Of a DNA stretch of 64,000 bases, positions 1-12,664 are shown one piece after another. The stretch is from Welwitschia mirabilis. Lineage: Eukaryota > Gnetophyta > Gnetopsida > Welwitschiales. The notes below the pieces were generated by a model. It did no database searches. It was not told where the DNA came from and was given only the letters and a program-made list of their open reading frames with translations. The translations under genes and the position numbers were made by a program. Location of the stretch: contig JBOZIK010000001.1 in assembly GCA_051453625.1 (NCBI GenBank), forward strand, positions 285,665,581-285,729,580, read 5' to 3'. The stretch's first letter is position 1. Every line of letters starts with the position of its first letter.

Positions 1-1816
1 TATTTGATCATGTGGAATTTATGTATCAAAAAAAAAGAAAAGAAAAAAAAAAAAGGGAAAAATAATAATTCAAGTTATGTTCTTTCATGTTATATATTAC
101 AACATAGCCCTTATGATGTTCTACCACAAGTGCAACGAGGCAAATATTTCTGAGAGGGGCCTTTGGTAGTACGATATGGTAGCTATGGGAACTTCATTGG
201 GGGATCAGTTGACCTTGTTGTATGAGTCCTTACTCCTATGACAATGGTTGCACTCCCCTCATCATGGTAAGAATAAAATTGTAGTTAGAGGCTATGAGAT
301 CAGTGGTGCCCCTAGTGTTATCAAAGGCATTGCTTGTTTTCTAGACTTATTTTTATTTGTAGTATGTCCACATAATCACTTTACTTTTCTAGATTCTAGT
401 GTTATTTTGAGATAATAGCTTGTAAGTTCCTATTTTAATAGCTTTTTATCTTATCATTCATTGTTTGATAACATTAAATATACTTGACATCGTCATAATA
501 ATTGCCCATTTGAGTGGAAATTTATAAATTTTTACATTATGTCATACATCATTATCAGGTGATTTTATGATTTATTTAAAGAAACATTGCTAGAAATGGA
601 TTTTGGGTAGGTAACCAGATCTTCTTCATGTTTCTAGTTGTCCATTTCTATTCTATTTACTCATAGTTGTTTGTTTGGGATTTTTCAAAGTCACTACTAT
701 ATCTTTTTCTATATTATAATTAGGACCTAATCATTTGGTAGCTCTCTAGTTGTCTTTTTATCTTTTCTCATAGATTTTTTTTATAATGGTTGTTTTTTTT
801 TTTTTTGCACTATAAATTGATGCATTTCTTTCACCTTGATTAATGTGATCTTTCTTTTATGTTAATGTTTTTGCTGTGTGATTTTATGATTTTTCATACA
901 TTCANNNNNNNNNNNNNNNNNNNNNNNNNNNNNNNNNNNNNNNNNNNNNNNNNNNNNNNNNNNNNNNNNNNNNNNNNNNNNNNNNNNNNNNNNNNNNNNN
1001 NNNNNNNNNNNNNNNNNNNNNNNNNNNNNNNNNNNNNNNNNNNNNNNNNNNNNNNNNNNNNNNNNNNNNNNNNNNNNNNNNNNNNNNNNNNNNNNNNNNN
1101 NNNNNNNNNNNNNNNNNNNNNNNNNNNNNNNNNNNNNNNNNNNNNNNNNNNNNNNNNNNNNNNNNNNNNNNNNNNNNNNNNNNNNNNNNNNNNNNNNNNN
1201 NNNNNNNNNNNNNNNNNNNNNNNNNNNNNNNNNNNNNNNNNNNNNNNNNNNNNNNNNNNNNNNNNNNNNNNNNNNNNNNNNNNNNNNNNNNNNNNNNNNN
1301 NNNNNNNNNNNNNNNNNNNNNNNNNNNNNNNNNNNNNNNNNNNNNNNNNNNNNNNNNNNNNNNNNNNNNNNNNNNNNNNNNNNNNNNNNNNNNNNNNNNN
1401 NNNNNNNNNNNNNNNNNNNNNNNNNNNNNNNNNNNNNNNNNNNNNNNNNNNNNNNNNNNNNNNNNNNNNNNNNNNNNNNNNNNNNNNNNNNNNNNNNNNN
1501 NNNNNNNNNNNNNNNNNNNNNNNNNNNNNNNNNNNNNNNNNNNNNNNNNNNNNNNNNNNNNNNNNNNNNNNNNNNNNNNNNNNNNNNNNNNNNNNNNNNN
1601 NNNNNNNNNNNNNNNNNNNNNNNNNNNNNNNNNNNNNNNNNNNNTATAACTACAGCAATAATTGTATTAATGAATTATTATCATCTATTCCTACATGATA
1701 AATAGAACTTAAATTCCATTTATTTAGTTGATGATTATCTTAGTTAAATTGGCTTACAATATAGTTGATCTCCTACTTTGTCAGAGACTGATAAAGCTAA
1801 GTAGAGGGCTATGTTG
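1..1816 (+). mobile_element. 3' internal tail of a Ty3 'family A' retrotransposon, cut by the window edge
   Basis: This stretch is the non-coding tail between integrase and 3' LTR of a Ty3-type element. It aligns with the same part of the full element at 24415-37282. The shared segment TGATCATGTGG near base 6 recurs at about 31998, and the block at 170-360 (GTAGCTATGGGAACT..., a second arm near CCTAGTGT) matches 32700-32870. No reading frame is recognisable. The piece ends in a purine-rich tract at about 1799-1810 (AAGTAGAGGGCT), a decayed polypurine tract next to the LTR. An internal gap of N hides 905-1644. An apparent open frame across the N run is an artefact. Confidence 0.75.
905..1644. 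other. assembly gap (740 N)
   Basis: Run of undetermined bases inside the family A tail. The related copy has its own gap (32009-32578) in the same part of the element. Confidence 0.99.
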
Positions 1817-3170
1817 TGATGCCAATTTATAGGAGTTTGATGATGTATTTAGAGTACTTTTGCAGGATATTTATATAAGTTTATATGTAATTCTACTAAT
1901 TATTAAGAGATGACAAGATGATTATGAAAACAAGTAATTCTTTGCATAATTGGAGGTATTTTAGGCATGTTATGATACTTAGCATATTAAAGGAGGACTA
2001 AAGGTAAAGAAGACCAATTTACACTACTTAAGGATCTTGGGAAGAGTGTCATCCCCACGAGATAAGGGACAATAGCTTATTATGTGGACAAAAGCTACAG
2101 CATCGACAGTAGTACATGGTGATAGGGCATTATCCCCTATGTCATCTGCATAACATTTAAGATAATGGAATCCGAAACATGCGAGTATAACCCACAAGGC
2201 TAATGGTATCACATGGGCATACAACCCAAGTAATTACGACAGTGTCGTCTCCTATGTCATGTGGACGACAGATAGGACAATAATTATTTTTACATATCCA
2301 TAATAAATACTATTGTAAATGGGGTTAAGCAACTCATGTGGACTGCTAGGGTTTTCTTTATAAATGTCTAGGGTTATGGTTCATTATAAAACTATAAATG
2401 CCCTTCCCTCCTTTACTTTCTAACCATCTTTTGTACTTGATATGCTTGTGATGAAAGCTTAAAGGTAGGAGGTCCATCCAATAGCTACAAAAAGGGATTT
2501 TTCTTGGTGTTAGGCCATGTCTATTCCATTGAGGTGTTGTCATTCTATTTTAAGTGGATGTAAATTTCTTTTGATTAATACAAATACTCTTTCATTTCAA
2601 TTTTGTGAATGTCCCTTATGATTTAAATTAATCTTAGTTATTGATAAGCTTGGATTTTTTTAGATCATGAGGGTAACCTTTGTTAAGGTTAACCTTGGTT
2701 AGTAGTAGATTTGCATTGCATTTCCATTTCATTCCATATTGCATATTGCATATTCTACTTAGTAAATCTCATAGTTTATATTGATTAAGAATTAGTTGAG
2801 TGCCCTTCTTGGTTAACTTGAATTATAGAAAGGATAGTCTTTATAATAGTAAGGCTAAAAGCTAGTCCTTGTGACAGAAGGATTAGAAACCAAGTGAATT
2901 CATTTCATCTTTACTTTTATTCACTTGCATTTCATATTCATTCTTTTTGCATTGCATTTAATTTATTATTTACTTGCAGTTAGTAAAAGATAAAAGACCA
3001 AAAACTACCTTTGGAAATCAATTCTCTAACTCTAAGCCTACTGCCTTCACTAGAATTATGACATTCGAGTGAACTCTCGTCTATGCTATCATGTATTTTT
3101 TCACAAGTTATATGATTTATAAGTTTATCTAAAGAGCTTCAGGATTACATAAATTTGCACCATAATAATA
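1817..3170 (+). repeat. LTR of family A Ty3 element (left copy)
   Basis: The segment starts TGATGCC just after the purine tract and runs to about 3170, the right edge being approximate. It aligns with the two LTRs of the element at 24415-37282: shared blocks include the TTCTTGGTGTT segment (about 2500, 25030), TTCCATTGAGGT, the AACCTTTGTTAAGGTTAA segment (about 2680, 25220, 36970) and the CATTCG-GT segment near 3062 and 37166. It is longer than those LTRs and carries extra sequence at 2000-2350. About 430 bp of unassigned AT-rich DNA follow it. Confidence 0.75.
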
Positions 3171-3599
3171 GTATCTATAGTGTAGATGTAAAGCTAGTTA
3201 TGATTATGCATATTTTATTCATTGTTTATCTTATAAAATGCATATATATTAAATATATTAGCAAGGTATTAAATCAACCTTTTCTAGTAATAAATTTCAC
3301 TTTCATTAGAAGCTAAAGAGTTATCATCCTTAAAGAATATGAGATGTATCTTTAATATTTACATGAAATGAATCTGAAGAGTTTTGAGTTTAAAAAATCC
3401 AATGATTTTTTAATTCTTTATTTCAATATTTTTATTTGGATGATAATATCTTCAAACCTCATAAGAGTAAGATCAATATCTCTTACATCTTAAGAGTCTT
3501 AGATATGAGGTTCATATGTAATTAAACATGTACCAAAGTTGTCTAAACATGCAATTGTGTTATGCAATCATGTGCTTCATAGTTATGATGTATCTGATC

Positions 3600-5430
3600 A
3601 TATGGTAATAGTATATGGGATATTTTATCTTAGAAGTTAATTAGATGATAAGTTTAATATTTAATGAAGATGTGATATTTTACGAACCACATGGAAGAAT
3701 ACAAAAAAAGGAAATTTTAATTCTAACATACTCCATAAGTTTTCCAAAGACCCAAATGATGATTAATCTAATCAACAACATTTAGAAAAGGAAGAACAAG
3801 ATAAAATAAACCATGATGAATGAGAAAAATAAAAAATAAAAGAAATTAGTAATTTAGACATGTTTACATTAGGAGAGATGTCCTCCTAGGCATTTAGGAC
3901 CTTTAACATGGTATTGTATCCCTTTACATTAGATTTTAAAAATTAATGCTAACAAGTAAGTATCTTATTAGCAAGTAATTTCTCATCTTAATGCTAATAA
4001 ATGGTTGCTATTTCAAATGATTATATTCAATTACTTACCTATGATAATAGTTGGGATCTTGTTCTACTTTCATTTGGTAGACATACATTAAAGAATAGTT
4101 TGTTTTTCAAAATTGATGAGGCAATAAGAGAGAAGCATTGTATAACAAACTTATTATAAGAAGGCTTAAATCAAATATATTACTTTCAAGATGTTTTCTC
4201 TTTAATGGTTTAGAATTCATCTAGTCATATCAATTAGGTGATCATTATCTATCTAAATTTAGAATTGGATCCAATTGACATCAATGAACAATTTTATTTT
4301 AATGTGAAAATTTATGTAAACCTAAAGAGTTTTTTTGTTTTTTTTTTTTTTAAAAATAATAATCATGTTGTAAATTGAAATGAAGCTTCTATGGCTTAAA
4401 GTATGCATTAAGATAGTGGGATAGAAAGATTGAGATACTTATGAATAAATAAAAATACAAGAGTGCTGAGTAGATCGTTATCTTTATTTTCATGATTATC
4501 CTTCTAGGAAGATCATCATTTTGTTTCTTTATTTTAAAAACATGTTAATCATTGATAATGATCTTAATAAAATAAATGGATTAAAAACCCAAATAAGTTT
4601 ATCATATAGGATACTAGCTTCATAAAACACATTCTTTAAATGAGGATTAAAAAAATAATAAAGTTAATAATCTTTGATTGAATTGGTTAAACTACATAAG
4701 AAGGTTCTAAATGTGAGCACATTTCATTGCATACACCTTTTTACTCCCTTTACAATTCACTTTTGACTCTCTAATTATAATTTTTCTAAACTAACATAGG
4801 ACAAAAAAGATACAAAGGTAATACTTTATTTATTTATAATTGATAGTTAGATGCCTATAAGGGTTTCCACTAGACCAAACATTTCCTATGTGATAAAATT
4901 ATTTCTAGATTTGTAGGTAATCTTGTTAAGCTGCTTGAGAAATTATTAAATGCATCTTGAATACATGAAAGAAACTTAGATATTAGGGTACATGAAGGGG
5001 ACTTCATATAGATTTTTATGCTTTTAAGGACTATGTTTATGATTTGTTAACTTTATGAATGCAAATTATGTTGGCTATAAAGATATCAAAAAATCCACGA
5101 ATGATTATATATTTATTATTGGTGGAGGAAGATTTTGTTAGATGTTATATATTTAGTTTGATGTTGTATTATCAACTATGATAGTTAAATATATTACTTA
5201 AATAAAAATAACAAAAGAAAGAATATGGCTGAGGTACATTATTAAATGTTTTGGCCTTATACAAGTTAAACATATGGTTTATTATGACAATAAGGGTGGA
5301 ATCCATTCTAAAAAGAATGCAGCATTTGATTCTAGGACAAAATATATTGATATGAAATAACATTTCATTAGGTATATTTTGGTGTTAGATTGCATGTTCA
5401 AAAAATGGCACAAAACTAGATAGATTTCTT
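3600..5430 (+). pseudogene. Copia (Ty1) pol relic: integrase end, reverse transcriptase, RNase H
   Basis: Broken pol of a Ty1/Copia retrotransposon, read on the plus strand in shifting frames. Seen in order: the end of integrase near 3616-3680 (IFNEDVIFYE, the family's RDVVFDE block); the charged linker at about 3750-3840; the start of RT at about 4049 (WDLVLLSFGRHTLK) and VFSLMV near 4190; a degraded LYVDD region near 4520 (ILFLYFKNMLI); TRPNISYVIK near 4870; GYMKGTSYRF near 4990; and the RNase H end near 5270-5380 (VYYDNKGGI, then SRTKYIDMK, stop, HFIR). The two Asp of the RT active site and many Gln and Trp codons are lost to stops. No LTRs were found beside it. The next stretch, 5431-5773, holds nothing recognisable. 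It cannot make a protein. Confidence 0.85.
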
Positions 5431-6893
5431 GAAAGAGGGATAAGCAAAGTAGTGAACTAATGAGAATGTACTTTTGGGCACATTAGTAAGTAATGAATCT
5501 CATAAAATTGCTAGCTAATTAGGATGCTTCTACTCATTAAAATTTAAAAAATGCTGGTATTTTTAAATTACATCTTTTTTTATTCTAGTATTTAATGATT
5601 CTTTTAATAACAAATGAATCAACACTCAATTTCTTTTGTTGCTTTATACAGTACAAATTAATACTCAATTTATTGTATGACTAAACTCTTAAATAAACTG
5701 AGCTAGAATAGGTAATGATTCTTATGTGATCATTATAGATATCATGGTTTCAATATGAAAATTGTATAACAAATGTTATTCATGTGTATCTTTTATAATT
5801 TACATATACCAATACCCTCATTGTAGTAGAGTCCCAATGTTATTCTTTCAATAAGGATAAATTAAGGTAGGATTAAATAAAGGTAATGCAAGTTCTTTAA
5901 ACCTACAATGATTTAAAATAAAACCAAAAATTAAATTTTTAATGAGATTGAACTTGACTAGTAAAGTAGGAAATGAACTAACTCTAAAGATCTACCTCAA
6001 ATCATCTAATAGCACACCTTCACTCTGATGATATCCTCTAACCTTCTAAAACAAACATTAAATTTTTAAGTCATGATGGCTTAGGTTATGATGATATACT
6101 CCCATTCATAACACGAGCATTGGTTAAATTCATTAGTCACTTTGGTTTTTCATAGCCCTTCATAAGCATGAAAAGTAAGAACTACTATGCTCAAGATCCA
6201 TCAAACAAAAATAACTACAACTAAGAAATAAACTTAAAGAACTCACTCAATTATCAAAAGAACTCAATAATTTAGTTTTACATAATAGTTAAAAGTATGA
6301 GATTACTCACAACTCAAAGTAAAAAATGATCAACTACTATTCCATTAAAACATAAATTTACATTATATCAAAGGAAGAATATGAAGTTGATATAACTTTG
6401 CAAAACTAGCTTCAAAGTTGACCCACTTTCAAAGAGTAAGCTTAGAAATTTATGTTGTTAGTTGATACTTTAAATTGTTTCAACTATTTTTACCAATTAA
6501 AAATTATTATAAATAAGGAAACTTGACCCCTTTTATCGGTAAAATAGGATTGGGTTTTTTTAATTATGGTTTTTAATTAGAATTTTAATCCTTCTTAGGG
6601 CTACATAACTTATTGAATATTGATGCTATATTTGTCTAATACCATAAGCATAAATTGATTCCTTTCCTAATATGTCTTAGAACATAACTCTTAAAGCATT
6701 CTAATTCAAAGGATTGACAACATCAATGACCTAGACAATAGAATTAATGTTCTTCTACTGAATGATCTTCATATTTTAGTATGTTAGATAAAATGTAGCA
6801 AATAAGTTGAAATTGTCATGGGAAAGTACAGAAGTTTACAAATTATATTAAAAAGGATCAAAGACATAATTTTATGAAAAAATAGTATGATAT

Positions 6894-7125
6894 TATAAAG
6901 CACAAGAAATTATAGCAGAAAGGAGGATGGAGCCAAAATATTAGCATGAAATTGTAGCTCAATTTCTCCATTAAAGAAATTTAAATTTAAAAATAATACA
7001 AACTATAAATAGATCTACAAAATAAAAATCATATAAAACAAAATCAAAAATAATAACTAACATAAACTAGATTTATATGATACATGAGCATATCCACTGT
7101 ACCTTATTAAAATTAGTCTCCAATA
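6894..7125 (-). repeat. 3' LTR of nested Copia element
   Basis: 232 bp that aligns with 9521-9751 from end to end (for example AAAATTAG-CTCCAA at the right edge). The outer dinucleotides are decayed: TATAAAGC here against TGCAAAGC in the other copy. Confidence 0.8.
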
Positions 7126-7195
7126 GACCCCCTTAATGTCTCATCTAAAATTCATGAGCTATTAACATTATATAATTATATTAAATAAATCTAAA

Positions 7196-7401
7196 ACACA
7201 TATCTGTAAAACACCCTAACACACATATGGAATACACCTAAAATCATAGATGGGTTACACCTATAATAATGGGACACACCCAAAGCATATATGGCATAGA
7301 CCTAAGCACATATATGGGTATAGACCTAAGCACATATATGAAACACATCCAAAATCATAAATGGAACATGTGCAAAAGATAGAGGGGATACACCCAAAAG
7401 G
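7196..7401. repeat. minisatellite, about 24 bp unit, eight or nine copies
   Basis: Diverged tandem units of 18-25 bp built on the pattern CACATATATGG-ATAGACCTAA. They are clearest at 7306-7350, where two adjacent units are almost identical. The array sits just inside the 3' LTR of the nested Copia element. Confidence 0.75.
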
Positions 7402-7528
7402 ATTGAAATCATCAGACAACTTCTTCTATAAGTCCTTCATATTTTTAATCTTCTACTTAATATGAAGCTTTTGCAATTTTAAGTTAAGTTTTTAACTTGA
7501 CACTGATTAAATCCTTAGCATGTTGAAT

Positions 7529-7885
7529 GCAATTCATAGGAACATGTCCTCTCTTATTGCAATAAAAACACTTCACACATTCCTTATCAGTGTACTTGTC
7601 TCTACTTTAAAATTTTTAATTTTGAGCAACTAGAACTTCTTAAGAACATTCTTGTTATTACATTTTTCTATATTCTTCAATAACTATTAATATTGTTTTT
7701 TTAAATGTGCATGGGATCTTATTCAATGTGAAAACAATATGAGTATATCTAAATGATAGACTGTTAAGAAGAATGGCTTTGACATCTTCAACATTGATAT
7801 TTGATTTTATAATAATAAGTTGAGCCAAAAGAAATCTAAAGTAATTTATATATTGATTTAGATCTTCTAAATCATTTATTTTCAA
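7529..7885 (-). pseudogene. Copia gag relic with zinc knuckle
   Basis: Minus-strand frame of 75 codons from 7885, followed in the same frame, past a stop at 7658, by a CCHC zinc knuckle. The first part has the pattern of the Copia gag (UBN2-type) domain: LNQYINYFRFLLAQL, then LLNSLSFRYTHIVFTL, ending near IEEYRKM. The knuckle at 7529-7570 reads CFYCNKRGHVPMNC, a perfect C-x2-C-x4-H-x4-C. In intact elements this protein forms the virus-like particle and binds RNA. Only the C-terminal half or so is recognisable, and the frame carries at least one stop. The N-terminal part, expected above 7885, is not identifiable. Confidence 0.8.
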
Positions 7886-9498
7886 GCTCTACTATTAATG
7901 TTTTAATTATTTTTTTAACTTCATTTCCACTTATGATAAAGATAATTATCCTCAAAACTAAGCTCAATAAGAGAAAGGGCTTCTTGATCATCTTCTTTCC
8001 ATTGGCCAATTTTATTAAGATCTTTTAGCTTTGGCACTTTACCAATAGTAAATTTTCACAGATCTTTATTAATAAACAACAATTGTATTTTTACTTGACA
8101 TGTATGGGAATTCATTCCATTAAATTTTTTTAATATCTTTCTTATTATTCTATTGAGTAAAGTGAGGAAGGAGTTAATAATTTAAAGTCTTCTAAACAAG
8201 TAGTTCTTAAAGAAAATGAAAATAGCCCCCTACTTAATGTGTATCCACTCTTTTCTAATGCCACTTAATATATAATTTTAATTTTTTTTAACAAATACAA
8301 GGCATCAAATTACATGGGAGAATAAAAGAAGTTAAAAATGATGTTAATATGAAAATTTAATGGGCATTCTTTAGTTAATCTTCTTTATGATGAGTTGCAT
8401 AATGAGCTAATTCAACATCAAATTCTTATTCACTAAAGCATATGTTGATATCGTTACATAACAATGTTTTCTTATCAAATGGATTCAAATGAAAATACAC
8501 AAGAAATCTATGGTTTTGATGCTTGTACTATTATCCTTTTATATGCCTCTTACTCCTCCTTTTTCTTACTCTTGAATCACTTATTTCTTAGACTTGAATT
8601 TCTACATCACCACTTTCTTCAATTCAATGAAATTTTTCCATTTCTTAATCTTCTTCATTGGAAAATGTAAGAAATTTAAGACCTCTATAAGTGCTTTTAT
8701 GGCATTCTCACAAGAAGTGATAAATGGAACCACGAGTGAGGAACCAATGATAAAAGTCATTGATCTCCAAAGGTAAGAATTCAAAACATTTTATCCTTTG
8801 AAATACTTCTACTTTTACCACTTCCTTTAGGATTTCATTTTCATTCTTAAATATCTTATTTTTCTATTTCTTCTTTGATTTTTTTTTATTTTTTATGATG
8901 TGTCTAATGCATGAGACATCTTATGTGCTTCACATGCTATAAGCAAGCATATGGATTTACCAATGACATTGTACTCTCATCAGTTACAAAACGTGATAAC
9001 AAAATCAAATTATATGAACTCTTTATTTTGGATGTTTAAAAAAATATCTCTTTAAAAAATTCAAATTAACATTTAATTTCTTGAACAAAAACAAGTATAG
9101 GTTGCATTCTATTAATAATGATGGTTAATAAAAGCTCTTCCTCTTCAATCACCTATAAAACTTAGCATGTTGTAGTGTTTCTCTTCTAATGTGGCTTAGA
9201 TAAATGGAATTTTTCAATTATAGGTTTAACAAGAAATGCTTTCTAAATGTTGTGCTCTTTGAACTCTTCTACAACATCCCTACTTAGCTTCTGGTAACAA
9301 AGAGTAAACTTAAAAAGAATTCATAAAGTAGGTAAAGAAAGAGTAATGATCTTCTTCAAAAATTATGAATGCGAAAAATAAAAACTAAAGACAAAAATTT
9401 TTAAAATAAGTGTGATTTTATAGAGGAGATAAAATCAAGAAAGGAATTCATTGATAGATAGTAATTAGTTATTGTTAACCAAAAACCCTTAACCTATA

Positions 9499-9511
9499 GC
9501 TCTGATACCCA
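9499..9511 (-). promoter_or_regulatory. primer binding site, initiator tRNA-Met type, of nested Copia element
   Basis: Minus strand TGGGTATCAGAGC, one base longer than the usual TGGTATCAGAGC, about 9 bp from the inner edge of the 5' LTR. This fixes the strand of the element. Confidence 0.8.
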
Positions 9512-9520
9512 TTATTAGAT

Positions 9521-9751
9521 TGCAAAGCACAAGGAAGCATAGTATAAAGAAGATGGAGTCAAAAGATTAGCATGAAACTATAGCTTAATTTCTCCATCAG
9601 TGAAATCTAAATTTAAAAATAACATAGACTATAAATAGATCCATAAAATTAGTATTGTATTACACATAATAGCAAATAGTAACTAATACAAACCATACTT
9701 AGATGATAGATGAGCATGCTGACTATACCTTACTAAAATTAGACTCCAACA
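9521..9751 (-). repeat. 5' LTR of nested Copia element
   Basis: 231 bp partner of 6894-7125. On the minus strand it starts TGTTGGAGTC and ends TTTGCA. Confidence 0.8.
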
Positions 9752-9830
9752 AATAACTATTTTAATATCTTTTCCTAAGATAAATTAATCAAATATACTT
9801 GGTCTAAATGATAATTTTTTCATGTTATCA

Positions 9831-12409
9831 CACCCTATAACTAGAGTTTTTCTAGACTCTTAGAAAGAAGTGTTAGAAAAACTACTTTAATATGGAAAAA
9901 TTCTAAAGAAAATACTCAAGTATGACAAGTGATATATCTTTTAAAAAAGCTTAACAAATTTTTAAAAAATAAGGCATAAAAATTAGAAAATTTCTTTGAA
10001 AAATGGATGCCACACCTTCTAATCAAAACTAAACTTTATCTCGAAGTTTAAAGTATAGAAAAATTTAATACAATTTTTGAGAACATATTAATACCATAAA
10101 GAAAAATATTTCTGTTATATGTCTTTTTATTAAAACTCCAAAAATAAAAATGAAAATTAAAGGGAAATAATAAAAAATAAAAACTATAAACATGAGAAAG
10201 ATAAAATAAAATTATTTTAAAAATGTGCAATGCAAAAAAGGTCTAAACTAATGCATGAAGTGGAAGGAACTTTTATGAGAAATTCTTAAGTGATGAGGTT
10301 TTACAAATGATTATTATAGATGAGAGAGATAAGCAAAAATGAAAGATGAAACGTTATGAGTAATAATAGGTAGAAATGAAGAAAAATATAAAAATGAAAA
10401 TAAAGATGATAAAGGAAGTATCAAAATCAAATGGAAAATGGATGAAAACCAAGTTACAGTCTATTTCTATGAAAAATAATAACCTGTTAATGATCTAAAA
10501 TGATTTTGAATTAGAATAAGAGGATGTATAAACAAGCATAAGATGAACAGAGGAAAATGAACAATGACACTAGTGAAGGCACTAGGTTTCTATAGTAGAG
10601 GTTCTCGAGTTTGAAATAGTAAATAGGTAAGGATGTAGTGGTTACAGAAACATAATGGATGAAGTAATGAAATGATAAGAAGGCTCATAATGAATAAAAA
10701 TTTGATAAAATTAAAGCCTAAGGATTATTAATCTCAATAACATTTTAGATTAACTTAGTCTTAGTGTGACTTATCAAAGGGAAGATTTTATTATAAAAAA
10801 TAAAGATGTACCTTTAAGTATGATTTCTCATAGAGATGGAAGGGTGAATGAGGGCCATATGATTATTCAATTTTATTAATGACTTGGATTTATCCATCAT
10901 AAATCAGAGGATAAATCAAAAGATGACTTCAATATAAACATCACTATGTTTTTTTAAGATGTGTTTTTTCATAAAATAAAGTGGTAAAATTGGCTATGTA
11001 AAGGGATGAAATAGATGCAAAATGTAATGGAAAATAAACATCAATCATAAATCCTTATGAATGTCAAAGATAAAAAGACTTGATTAATGTCCATTTTAAA
11101 AAAAATTTGTAAACTTTATTTTTATTTCAATGGATAAAAATATCAAACAAATAATATATTCATTAAGTAAACCTATAAAAGTTTAAAAATCAATAAGAAA
11201 ATTCTTAAGTTTAAATACTAAACCAAATAAACACAAAGAAATATCCATCTTACCTTTTATTTCTATAATTTACCTTTTCTACAATTAGGCATATCCCTTG
11301 TTTTAAGCATTTGAATCATATTGAGCATTTACTATTATGACATTTTCTTCCAATAGAGCTAAATATGTTATTTCTTAAAGAAATCAGTGTTGTAGTGCTA
11401 GTGAGCAATAATAGCCCCAATTTTATTGATCATGTCATAAATAGATCATTAAAGATATATTATAAGTGGACATTCATAGCCCTAATGTAGTTTAACTACA
11501 CCTAACTAATTGATCAAAATAAAATATGCTTTTGAAGAATAGATATTTTATTTTCTTTTAATTCTACTTCTCATATTTATCATTTTTTATGCACATAAGA
11601 GGAATCATTGGCCCTGTAGTGTAATTAAAAAATATCTTATCCAAGTAAAATGCTCAAACCCTAAAGTATAGTATGAAAGTAGATTCCACATTCCTCATTC
11701 ATGTTTTTTCAAAATTGATGAACTTTGGAGATGTTGATTTCAATAAGAAAACTAAAAAATAAGCATAAGCTTTCATTGAATGATATAAGTAAACTTAAAT
11801 TATATCTAAACTTGTATTGATAAGATGATCAATTATTAGTAATTTATTTGTAAAGGCCATTAACTAGGGTAATCATGTCTTAAGAACTCATGAATGAATG
11901 AAAGGAATGGATGATTGGTGTGTTTAATGAGATGGCCTAAAAGTGATGTATATGTATGAAAATTTTTAAATGTATAACAACATTCATGGTCATTAACGAA
12001 GAAAAAGTCCTTGAATGTTAATTCGTTTATTATGTTTTATCAAGAACTACTACAAAAAAGTTTTTAAATGGTATGTAGAATGGAGAGCTTAAAGATGTTG
12101 TGATTATGAGGCTTAAAATATTAGTTATCTAAAGGGTACATAGAATGCGTGATGTTTTTATAGGTTAATTCTACATATAACTATAAGAAATTCGAAAGAG
12201 TATATGAAGTGCAAGAAGTAGAATCTAAATATTCAAAGTGAAATGTGATCTAATCTATATTATATCTAATGATTTCTTAATATTTCTTTAAAAGATAAGT
12301 CCAAAAAATTGAAATTATCATGAGAGGAATAGTCGTATTATTCATTTAAATAAGGATTAAGATTTTGAATTTCATAAACAAAATCAATACTATTAGTATC
12401 CCCTAATAA
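9831..12409 (-). other. unrecognised 3' interior of Ty3 element B
   Basis: AT-rich sequence between protease relic and 3' LTR. The expected RT, RNase H and integrase motifs were looked for on the minus strand and not found. Nothing recognisable on the plus strand either. Confidence 0.5.
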
Positions 12410-12664
12410 TTAAATAGTATTGAAAATATTAAAGTCTATTATTATGTTACCAAATGAAATTTTCATTAACACATTCATGTAATTAATAAGAGCATTTGAT
12501 ATTTCCAAAAAGAGTCTATTCAAAATAATAGGAACTAAATTATGCTTAGTTAAATCCATTTCTAACACAATGAAGTCTACCATGAAGTAGCAATTATCCA
12601 CTTGAATAATCACATCTTTAACAATTCCAACTGGTGACTTTAATGAATTATTAAGTAATTTCAA
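12410..12664 (-). pseudogene. Ty3 (Athila/Tat-like) aspartic protease relic
   Basis: An 84-codon minus-strand frame matching the C-terminal part of the retropepsin region of plant Ty3 elements. It shows SLKSPVGIVKDVIIQVDNC, then the strand FMVDFIVLEMD, then VPIILNRLFLEISNALI, which corresponds to the family's VP(L/I)ILGRPFLATGRALI block. The active-site DLGAS segment, which would lie upstream near 12.75 kb, was not recognised. In an intact element this enzyme cuts the Gag-Pol polyprotein. The neighbours are gag (13.8-14.15 kb) upstream and an unrecognised stretch downstream. The piece is a fragment with no own promoter. Confidence 0.8.

Larger units (their letters stand above)
6894..9751 (-). 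mobile_element. small Copia-type element nested in the LTR of element B
   Basis: Complete short element with 231-232 bp LTRs at 6894-7125 and 9521-9751, a tRNA-iMet-type primer site at 9499-9511, and a polypurine tract AAGGGGGTC (minus strand, 7126-7134) beside the 3' LTR. The LTR starts TGTTGGAG on the minus strand. The interior is about 2.4 kb and encodes only a gag relic (7529-7885). The space from the zinc knuckle to the 3' LTR is about 400 bp, so pol is absent. It is therefore a non-autonomous or deleted Copia element. The short open frames on both strands at 8464-8784 show no family signature. Confidence 0.82.
5774..9830 (-). repeat. 3' LTR of element B, interrupted by a Copia insertion
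   Basis: Two parts, 5774-6893 and 9752-9830, together about 1.2 kb, align along their length with 15476-16642. Examples are GTAGTAGAGTC (about 5823, 15522), AGATCCATCAAACA (about 6195, 15878) and TAAATTAATCAAATAT (about 9781, 16593). The break corresponds to the sequence near 16570 in the intact copy. On the minus strand the bases just before the LTR start read AGGGTG, the remains of a polypurine tract. Confidence 0.8.

Noticed and set aside
859-1698. 279-codon open frame on the plus strand
   Set aside because: Nearly all of it is the N gap at 905-1644; there is no sequence behind it.
7196-7401. CRISPR-like array
   Set aside because: Units are directly adjacent and diverged with no constant repeats and unique spacers, inside a plant Copia element; it is a minisatellite.
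8464-8784. Short open frames on both strands as small genes
   Set aside because: They overlap each other inside the Copia interior, have no motif and no initiation or splice support.
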